A DNA stretch of 11,416 bases from JAWAPU01 sp038894275 (lineage in GTDB: Archaea > Nanobdellota > Nanobdellia > UBA10117), in NCBI GenBank assembly GCA_038894275.1, contig JAWAPU010000017.1, positions 1 to 11,416 of the forward strand, given 5' to 3'. Of the stretch, positions 6,620 to 11,416 are shown in pieces (the stretch's first letter is position 1; each line of letters begins with the position of its first letter). The notes below the pieces were generated by a model. That model did no database searches and had not been told where the DNA came from. It saw only the letters and a list, made by a program, of their open reading frames with translations. A program made the translations under genes and the position numbers.

Positions 6620-7435
6620 CTATAATTTTTTACAAATAATAAGAATATGTTCGCTTATTCCAATAGCCGCGGGATGGGTGCAGGTTTTATAATGCGTTTC
6701 TAACCACACTTTCCAACGCTTTTTATTTTTTGCAAGCTTATTTATTTCTTTTTGAAAGTGGGATCCAATACCCTCCAATCCAACTATCTCTAAAATTCTA
6801 ACTTTCTTTTTTACAAATAATTCTTTTAATTCTTCAGGTAAAAAGAAATGGCAAGGAGTAAACCCGTAGCCACCTAAATAATCTCCAGTGTCACGAATCT
6901 TCTTAAAAACTGGCAATTCTATTTCATGTTGAAATAATTTAAGTTCGTTAACCAATACGCCTAATCTACTTATAACAGAGATAAAAATGGGTGCGTTTCT
7001 TTTTGCAACACGGATTAATTCTGAAATTGCCTTGTCTCTTTCTTTTTTATCTATCACATGGGATAAAGGACCGCCTAAACAAATGACCGCATCGAAAGTA
7101 TTATTAGGAAATCTTGATAAATCTGTAATTGAACCTTCTACCACTTCCTTAACTCTGGCTTGTACTTTTGTTTTTTTAATTTGGCGTTTCGCAAACTCAA
7201 GATTTTCTGGAACAATATCAAGTAAAACAATATCATAACCTAATTTCGCAAGTTCTATTGTATATCTTCCTGGTCCACCACCTGCATCTAAAATTAATCC
7301 TTTTTTAGGAAGGTACTTTTTCAAAAAATGTAATGTTGTATCAGATTCTAATCTATGGTATGAATCTTTAACTAATCTATTCCATTCTTTGCGAACATAT
7401 CTTTTGTAATATTCTTTAACTATTTCTTCTGTCAT
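6620..7435 (-). CDS. Class I SAM-dependent methyltransferase, substrate unknown
   Basis: This is a complete 271-aa Rossmann-fold methyltransferase. Motif I is LILDAGGGPGRYTIELA (D50 to G56), which binds the methionine end of SAM. The acidic residue ending strand 2 is D73 in IVLLDIVPENLEFAK, which should hold the ribose hydroxyls. Strand 4 is FDAVICLGGPLSHV (114-127), where a catalytic motif such as NPPY is absent, so it is not an obvious N6-adenine enzyme. The N-terminal helices (EEIVKEYYKRYVRKEWNRL) and the C-terminal cap with FFLPEELKELF and GLEGIGSHF resemble small-molecule methyltransferases of the Methyltransf_11/25 type. It is transcribed divergently from the Fe-S operon, and no gene next to it hints at a substrate. 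A TATA-like sequence (minus strand, 7461-7469) lies about 30 nt upstream of the ATG. Confidence 0.88.
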   Translation of the reverse strand: MTEEIVKEYYKRYVRKEWNRLVKDSYHRLESDTTLHFLKKYLPKKGLILDAGGGPGRYTIELAKLGYDIVLLDIVPENLEFAKRQIKKTKVQARVKEVVEGSITDLSRFPNNTFDAVICLGGPLSHVIDKKERDKAISELIRVAKRNAPIFISVISRLGVLVNELKLFQHEIELPVFKKIRDTGDYLGGYGFTPCHFFLPEELKELFVKKKVRILEIVGLEGIGSHFQKEINKLAKNKKRWKVWLETHYKTCTHPAAIGISEHILIICKKL

Positions 7436-7460
7436 ATCAATGAATAATTATTTTACTTGA

Positions 7461-7469
7461 ATTTTATAT
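7461..7469 (-). promoter_or_regulatory. Weak TATA-like box for the methyltransferase gene
   Basis: The minus strand reads ATATAAAAT, centred about 30 nt before the ATG at 7435. The spacing is slightly long for a leaderless message, and the region is AT-rich throughout. Confidence 0.3.
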
Positions 7470-7508
7470 TCTTTTCTAAATTTTTGCATTCCAAGCGCAT
7501 AGTAAAAC

Positions 7509-7515
7509 TTTTAAA
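7509..7515 (+). promoter_or_regulatory. TATA-like box for the Fe-S operon
   Basis: TTTTAAA centred at 7512 lies 26 nt before the ATG at 7538, the usual distance for a leaderless archaeal transcript. A palindrome follows immediately at 7521-7533. This arrangement supports the start at 7538 over the in-frame ATG at 7457. Confidence 0.45.
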
Positions 7516-7520
7516 GAAAA

Positions 7521-7533
7521 TTAACACTGTTAA
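7521..7533. promoter_or_regulatory. 13-bp palindrome, probable operator of the Fe-S operon
   Basis: TTAACACTGTTAA is a perfect palindrome (TTAACA-C-TGTTAA) placed between the TATA-like box and the regulator start codon. A dimeric HTH protein bound here would cover the predicted transcription start and block initiation. The first gene of the operon encodes an HTH protein, so autorepression is the natural inference. Binding itself is not shown by the sequence. Confidence 0.5.
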
Positions 7534-7537
7534 TTTT

Positions 7538-7783
7538 ATGCTACCTTGCGAATATAGTGTAAAATTTAAAATTCCGCTAATAAAGGCAAAATTGGCTAAA
7601 ACATTAAAAGCTAAAAATTATTCGAATAAAGAAATAGCTAAAATTCTAAATGTTACTGAGGCAGCAGTTTCACAATATCTTAATGGAAAAAGAGCGGTAT
7701 TAAAAGTGAAAAAGAATATTCAAATTCAAAAAAACAAGCAAATTTGCAATTATTGCAAATTTTGTAAATTTACCAATGGATAA
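7538..7783 (+). CDS. COG2522-like HTH transcriptional regulator with C-terminal Cys cluster
   Basis: This is a small DNA-binding protein at the head of the Fe-S operon. I place the start at the ATG of 7538, giving 81 aa. The resulting N-terminus MLPCEYSVKFKIPLIKAKLA matches the archaeal COG2522 pattern (LPxExxVKxxxPAxRaxlA), and the promoter elements sit just upstream. An in-frame ATG at 7457 would add 27 residues with no family match. The HTH spans about residues 29-50 (SNKEIAKILNVTEAAVSQYL, then NGKR). After a short basic linker comes C70-x2-C73-x2-C76, with another Cys at position 4. This could ligate a metal or Fe-S cluster and so sense cluster supply, which is an inference by analogy with IscR. 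The gene overlaps iscS by 8 nt (ATGGATAA), which ties regulator and pathway together. Confidence 0.82.
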   Translation: MLPCEYSVKFKIPLIKAKLAKTLKAKNYSNKEIAKILNVTEAAVSQYLNGKRAVLKVKKNIQIQKNKQICNYCKFCKFTNG

Positions 7784-8939
7784 AATTATTTATTTGGATT
7801 ATGCAGCCACAACTCCTGTTAGAAAAGAAGTTCTAATAGCCATGCTACCCTATTTTGATAAAATTTATGGAAATCCAAGCAGCATACATCAAAAAGGAAT
7901 TGAAGCTAAAAAAGCTATTGAAAATGCCAGAGAAAAAATCTCAAAACTTCTAAATTGTGCACCAAACGAAATAGTATTTACAAACGGCGGTACAGAATCT
8001 ATAAATCTGGCTTTGAAAGGATTTGCTTTAGCCAATAAAAATAAAGGGAACCATATAATAACTCAAGAAACAGAACATTCTGCAGTATTAAATACTTGTA
8101 AATGGCTAGAAAAGAATGGCTTTAAAGTAACTTATATCAAACCAGATAAATTTGGTTTAATAAATCCAAAACAAATTAAAAATGCAATAACAAAAAAAAC
8201 CATTTTAGTAAGCATAATGTATGCAAACAATGAAATAGGTACAATTCAACCAATAGGAGAAATTGGAAAAATTTGTAAGGAATTTAAAATTTGTTTTCAT
8301 TCTGACGCTTGTCAAGCCGCAGGATTTTTGGATTTGGATGTCAAAAAATTAAATGTAGATATGCTTACGTTAAATGGAAGTAAAATATACGGGCCAAAAG
8401 GTATTGGTTTGCTTTATGTTAAAAATGGAATTAAATTAGAACCGTTAATTCACGGTGGTGAACAAGAGTTTGGTCTACGAGCAGGTACAGAAAATGTTCC
8501 GGAAATTATAGGTTTGGCTACTGCATTAGAACTGGCACAAAAAGAAAAGGAAAAAGAAAACAAAAGACTGCTTAAATTAAGAAATAAACTAATAAATGAA
8601 ATTTTAAAAATACCGCATACAAAACTAAATGGTCATCCGACTAAAAGATTACCAAATAATATTTCTGTTTCTTTCTATGGAATAGAAGGCGAAGCACTTC
8701 TTTTAATGCTTGATAGAGAAGGTTTTTGCGTTTCTACAGGATCTGCTTGTAGTTCCAAAAAATTAGAAGAAAGTCACGTACTAAAAGCAATTGGTTTAGA
8801 AAGAGAATGGGCACATGGCACTATAAGAATAACCTTAGGAAAATATACAACGAACAAAAATATTAGTCGTTTCTTAAAAATTTTATCGAAATGTGTTGAA
8901 AAGTTAAGAGCTTTTTCTCCACTTCAAAAAAATGGTTGA
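7776..8939 (+). CDS. iscS: Cysteine desulfurase (NifS/IscS family)
   Basis: This PLP enzyme converts cysteine to alanine and passes the sulfur, as a persulfide, to the scaffold encoded next door. At 387 aa it is the normal length. Landmarks: YLDYAATTPV (residues 6-15), GNPSSIH (32-38), FTNGGTESIN (68-77), H101 stacking on PLP in ETEHSAV, N151 in YANNEIGTIQP, D177 and Q180 in HSDACQAAG, PLP lysine K203 in LNGSKIYGPKG, GGEQEFGLRAGTENV (227-241), and persulfide Cys C325 in STGSACSS. The short loop around C325 is of the IscS/NifS (group I) type rather than SufS. It overlaps the upstream regulator by 8 nt and the downstream iscU by 8 nt, so the three genes are almost certainly translated from one message. 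All catalytic residues are present. Confidence 0.96.
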   Translation: MDKIIYLDYAATTPVRKEVLIAMLPYFDKIYGNPSSIHQKGIEAKKAIENAREKISKLLNCAPNEIVFTNGGTESINLALKGFALANKNKGNHIITQETEHSAVLNTCKWLEKNGFKVTYIKPDKFGLINPKQIKNAITKKTILVSIMYANNEIGTIQPIGEIGKICKEFKICFHSDACQAAGFLDLDVKKLNVDMLTLNGSKIYGPKGIGLLYVKNGIKLEPLIHGGEQEFGLRAGTENVPEIIGLATALELAQKEKEKENKRLLKLRNKLINEILKIPHTKLNGHPTKRLPNNISVSFYGIEGEALLLMLDREGFCVSTGSACSSKKLEESHVLKAIGLEREWAHGTIRITLGKYTTNKNISRFLKILSKCVEKLRAFSPLQKNG

Positions 8940-9540
8940 AAATTGGGCGTATACAGATGTTTTAAAAGAACATTTTTTTAATCCTAAAAATTTCTTAAAG
9001 AGCCAAAAAGAAGTCCAAGAATTTTCAAAAAAAGCAAATGGATATGGAATTGCCGGAAATCCTGTCTGTGGCGATGTTATGGAAATTTGGCTTAAAATAG
9101 AAAATAATAGAATTAAAGAGTTCAAATGGCGAACATATGGTTGTGCGGCAGCAATTGCTGTAACTTCTATGTTATCCATTATGCTAACTGAAAATAGCGG
9201 AATGTCGATTGATGATGCCAGATTACTTACTCCCCAAAAAATTATTTCAAAATTAGTTGCGCTACCCTCTGCAAAAGTTCATTGTGCCGTTTTAGGAAAT
9301 CAAGCATTGCAAGTAGCACTAAATTATTATTTTAGAAAAAATTCACAATTCGATAAAATAGTGCCATTAGCTGGAAAAATTTTAGATGAGAAATTAAAAA
9401 TAACTGAAAAAGAAATTGAAGATTTAATAAAATCCGGCGTTAAAGAAATTAAACAACTTGAAGAAAAAATTGGTGCAAAAATAGAAGATCAAAAAACGAT
9501 CCAAAAAATAAAAAATATTTTAAAAAAGTATGGCAAATAA
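8932..9540 (+). CDS. iscU: IscU-type Fe-S scaffold with Cys-less Bfd-like extension
   Basis: This is the scaffold on which Fe-S clusters are built using sulfur from IscS. The N-terminal ~150 residues are IscU: YTDVLKEHFFNPKNF, then GNPVCGDVMEIWLK with ligand C46 and D48, WRTYGCAAAIAVTSM with C71, and KVHCAVLGNQALQVAL with H117 and C118. All standard ligands are present. At 202 aa it is longer than simple IscU (about 130). The extra C-terminal part (about 150-190: LKITEKEIEDLIKSGVKEIK and QLEEKIGA) has the spacing and helix pattern of the central Bfd-like [2Fe-2S] domain of nitrogen-fixation NifU, yet has no cysteine at all. The third NifU domain is the next gene, so a NifU-like architecture seems split, with its middle cluster lost. 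It overlaps iscS by 8 nt and the next gene by 11 nt. The IscU call is firm; the Bfd origin is inferred. Confidence 0.92.
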   Translation: MVENWAYTDVLKEHFFNPKNFLKSQKEVQEFSKKANGYGIAGNPVCGDVMEIWLKIENNRIKEFKWRTYGCAAAIAVTSMLSIMLTENSGMSIDDARLLTPQKIISKLVALPSAKVHCAVLGNQALQVALNYYFRKNSQFDKIVPLAGKILDEKLKITEKEIEDLIKSGVKEIKQLEEKIGAKIEDQKTIQKIKNILKKYGK

Positions 9541-9790
9541 AAAAAATAAAATCTGCTGGAACAAAAAAATCGAGAATAAAATTAAAAAAACGATAAACGA
9601 GCTTAAAGACGTGCTCCGAGCAGATGGTGGAGATATCGAATTTCTGAAATTTAAAAATGGCAATGTTTACATTGCATTAAAAGGCCATTGCGTAGGATGT
9701 CCTTTTGCAGAGCTAACTGTGTACAATTTTATAGAAAAAGAATTAAAAAGAAAAATACCAACAGTGAAAAAACTAGTTTGTGTTAACTAA
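9530..9790 (+). CDS. NifU C-terminal-domain (Nfu-type) Fe-S carrier protein
   Basis: This 86-aa protein is a stand-alone NifU C-terminal domain. Such Nfu proteins bind a [4Fe-4S] cluster between two subunits and deliver it to target enzymes. Signature: LRADGGDIEFL (residues 29-39) followed by GHCVGCPFAELT, with cluster ligands C54 and C57. The N-terminus is Lys-rich and has one more Cys (C9). It is the last gene of the regulator-iscS-iscU operon and overlaps iscU by 11 nt. The stop at 9788-9790 is followed by a T-rich run (9795-9800, TTTTTT) that could serve as an archaeal terminator, although it already lies inside the end of the convergent methyltransferase. Confidence 0.93.
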   Translation: MANKKNKICWNKKIENKIKKTINELKDVLRADGGDIEFLKFKNGNVYIALKGHCVGCPFAELTVYNFIEKELKRKIPTVKKLVCVN

Positions 9791-10341
9791 TTAATTTTTT
9801 ATAACTCTTAATTCAAAATAAATTTCTGCAGCAGGCAATAATAAATCAGTAATGTACATTTGCACGCGAATCGATTTACTTAATTTTGTTAAAAATTTAA
9901 ATAATTTGCCCAATCGTCCTTTCCTTTGTAATTCAACTTTTTCGATTTTAAAATTTGTATCATTTAGCCTATATGCGTATTCATAATATAAAGTTAATTG
10001 CTTTGATTTATCAAAATAATCAAAAGAGAAAGGTGTAAAATAACGCACATGCGTCATATCGGTAAAAGCATCAGGGCGTTTATAATATGACACTCTAATT
10101 AAAAACAATCCATTGTTATTCTCCAAATTTCATGTATCACAGAAATTAAATTTTTTACATGCTCTAAAACATGATTTGCAATTACAATGTCAAATTCATT
10201 GTCTTTAAAAGGTAATGGTGTTTTTTCTAAGTCGTGCACTACATCTACGCCTGGTAATTTTATAACATCTAAACCAATTACTTTCGCATTCTTTTTTAGT
10301 TTGTATTTTCTTAAACCACAACCAATATCTAAAATTTTCAT
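9791..10341 (-). pseudogene. SAM-dependent methyltransferase, split by a frameshift
   Basis: Two overlapping minus-strand frames make up one small class I methyltransferase of about 180 aa. The first part starts at the ATG of 10341 and reads MKILDIGCGLRKYK (SAM motif I), VIGLDV, LPFKDNEFDIVIANHVLEHV and IHEIWRI, then runs into a stop at 10099. The second frame resumes at about 10124 with NNNGLFLIRVSYYKRPDAFT and MTHVRYFTPFSFDYF, and ends at 9791. Intact relatives read through as WRI(LK)NNGLFLIRVPYY, so the net error at about 10112-10124 equals one missing base, or seven counting a typical LK. It may be a recent mutation or a sequencing error. Because both halves keep good family motifs, either the break is recent or the gene is actually intact. 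It ends directly against the Nfu gene and diverges from a glycosyltransferase, a pairing common in surface-glycan loci. Confidence 0.82.
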
Positions 10342-10368
10342 TTCACATTCAATAAATAATTAAAAACA

Positions 10369-10377
10369 TTTAAAAAA
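10369..10377 (+). promoter_or_regulatory. TATA-like box for the glycosyltransferase gene
   Basis: TTTAAAAAA, centred at 10373, lies 26 nt upstream of the ATG at 10399 within the 57-nt divergent intergenic region. The surrounding sequence is very AT-rich, so the call rests on spacing. Confidence 0.35.
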
Positions 10378-10398
10378 TTTATTTAATTTAACCGTGAT

Positions 10399-11342
10399 AT
10401 GAAGAAATTAAAAATATTCATTGATGGTTATTTTTGCGCTTATAAGGGAGGCATTTCAAGATATTATAAAATAATTTTGGCAGAATTAGCCAAAAAAAAC
10501 ATGCAAATTTTTACTACAGTGTCTAAACATTTAAAAAATGAGTTTGAAAAAAATTTTTCTAAATTTAAAAATATTAAACCGATTTACTTAGAACATAAAT
10601 GTTATAATAAATATATTAGACGAATAAATGGTTTTTTATATAAAATTAAAAATTCTTTTTTACTAATGAAATTAAAAAGAAAAGAAAAAATAGATGTTTT
10701 TTTGTTTGTAGATAATTTTGTAAGAGCTCCGTTCCTAGTTCCTAAAAATAGTGTCGCAGTTTTACACGATATAAGACCTTTAGTTTTTAAACACGCGGAT
10801 TCGTCAGATTCGTTGTGGTATAAACTTCTTCATATCTTTAATTATGTACATGCTCTTTTATTTGCCAAAAAAATAATTTGCACTAAAACTACTAAAAAAC
10901 AATTAATTAAATTTTTTGGGAAAAGAATTGGAAGAAAAATTGCACCAGTATTCAAAAGTTTTTTCGATGACGCCTTGTTAAAATATAAAATTGGCGATCC
11001 AATTATTAAAAATAAATACATACTTTACGTTGGCGATAGAGCTAAACATAAAAACATTTCACATTTAATTAAAGCGTTTAATTTAATTAAAGATAAAATA
11101 CCACATTATCTAGTAATTGCTGGGAAAAAAATTAAACCAAAAGATGAAGTGGACGAATTAATTAGCAAATTAAATCTAAAGAACAGAGTTATAGAAATTA
11201 CTCCTAGTGATTTGGAATTGGCTAATTTATATAAATATGCGGACCTTTTTGTTTTTCCATCGCTGTTTGAAGGTTTCGGATTACCACCAATTGAAGCTGT
11301 AATTTTTGGCGTTCCGGTCATACTTTCAGATATTCCTTCGCA
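10399..11342 (+). CDS. Glycosyltransferase, GT4-like (GT-B fold), 3' end lost
   Basis: This is a retaining GT-B glycosyltransferase that probably transfers a sugar from a nucleotide donor during synthesis of a surface glycan or glycolipid. It starts at the ATG of 10399. The N-terminal domain opens with LKIFIDGYFCAYKGGISRYY, and the glycine-rich GGISRY loop is typical. VAVLHDIRPLVF follows in the middle. The C-terminal donor-binding domain shows YILYVGDRAKHKNISHLIKA, LVIAGKK, and FPSLFEGFGLPPIEAVIFG with the E-x7-E motif (E291 and E299), then VPVILSDIPSQ. The frame stays open to the window edge, but after residue ~315 it stops looking like a glycosyltransferase, where a relative would continue with a REVAGDAA-like segment. 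Roughly the last 50-60 residues are missing. The neighbouring split methyltransferase is divergent and may serve the same pathway. Confidence 0.87.
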
Positions 11343-11416
11343 AAGACCGATTCGCTCTGGACAGCACGCTATGCAAACTTCCTCAAGTGCATTGATTCAG
11401 ACCTGCCCGGCTTCCA
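11343..11416. other. Foreign GC-rich tail at the right end
   Basis: The last 74 nt contain 39 G or C (about 53%) against roughly 30% in the rest. In the glycosyltransferase frame they encode a Ser/Gln-rich string with no family resemblance. A different frame, entered at 11340-11343, gives natural-looking protein sequence ending TARYANFLKCIDSDLPGF. I do not recognise that protein. The simplest reading is a join to unrelated DNA, by assembly chimera or real recombination, at about 11340-11346. Confidence 0.6.

Noticed and set aside
6987..7238. Open frame antisense to the SAM methyltransferase
   Set aside because: Overlaps SAM-binding motifs of a confident gene; no independent support.
7457..7537. 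Longer N-terminus for the Fe-S regulator
   Set aside because: The 27 extra residues match nothing in the family, and the TATA-like box and palindrome fall inside them.
8904..9179. Open frame antisense to iscS/iscU
   Set aside because: Overlaps the IscU ligand region of a confident gene.
11106..11321. Open frame antisense to the glycosyltransferase
   Set aside because: Overlaps the conserved donor-binding domain.
1..11416. tRNA, rRNA, CRISPR array or insertion sequence
   Set aside because: I found no tRNA T-arm signature in a plausible setting, no rRNA segment, no regularly spaced repeats and no transposase.

Overview
The window looks like AT-rich (roughly 30% GC by eye) DNA from a small-genome archaeon, possibly of the DPANN type. 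The archaeal signs are an archaeal/eukaryotic-type PheRS beta sequence, an Nre-family DNA repair protein (known only from archaea), a COG2522-like regulator, and TATA-like boxes about 23-30 nt upstream of start codons, as expected for leaderless archaeal transcripts. Genes are packed tightly: convergent genes abut or overlap, and operon genes overlap by 8-11 nt. The lineage is an inference; there is no rRNA or tRNA in the window.

Layout. Positions 1-574 (minus) carry a membrane-anchored protein of unknown function that runs off the left edge. Positions 635 to about 1174 (minus) carry a SagB-type nitroreductase cut at its 5' end. At about 1163-1175 it meets, head to head, the C-terminal half of pheT (plus), also cut at its 5' end. 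No intact gene crosses this point, so it is either a real rearrangement or an assembly chimera. pheT overlaps a CDF metal exporter (1914-2792). A branched-chain aminotransferase (2794-3732, minus) and an Nre repair gene (3791-4963, plus) diverge from a 58-nt promoter region. The Nre gene overlaps, tail to tail, a large coiled-coil protein of unknown role (4943-6244, minus). The gene-free stretch 6245-6619 holds an inverted repeat and two GC-rich, self-complementary islands, a candidate non-coding RNA. A SAM methyltransferase follows (6620-7435, minus).

Positions 7538-9790 form the best-defined system: a four-gene Fe-S cluster assembly operon in which every gene overlaps the next. It encodes an HTH regulator with a C-terminal Cys-x2-Cys-x2-Cys, the cysteine desulfurase IscS, an IscU scaffold with a C-terminal extension that looks like a Bfd-type [2Fe-2S] domain stripped of its cysteines, and a separate NifU C-terminal-domain protein. 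A 13-bp palindrome sits between the TATA-like box and the regulator's start codon, so an autoregulated Fe-S operon is a reasonable inference.

The right end holds two probable surface-glycan genes: a small methyltransferase broken by a frameshift (9791-10341, minus) and a GT4-like glycosyltransferase (10399 to the right edge). The last ~74 bases are about 53% GC and no longer encode glycosyltransferase sequence, so the right end also looks joined to foreign DNA. With discontinuities at both ends, the archaeal block that can be trusted is roughly 1175-11342.
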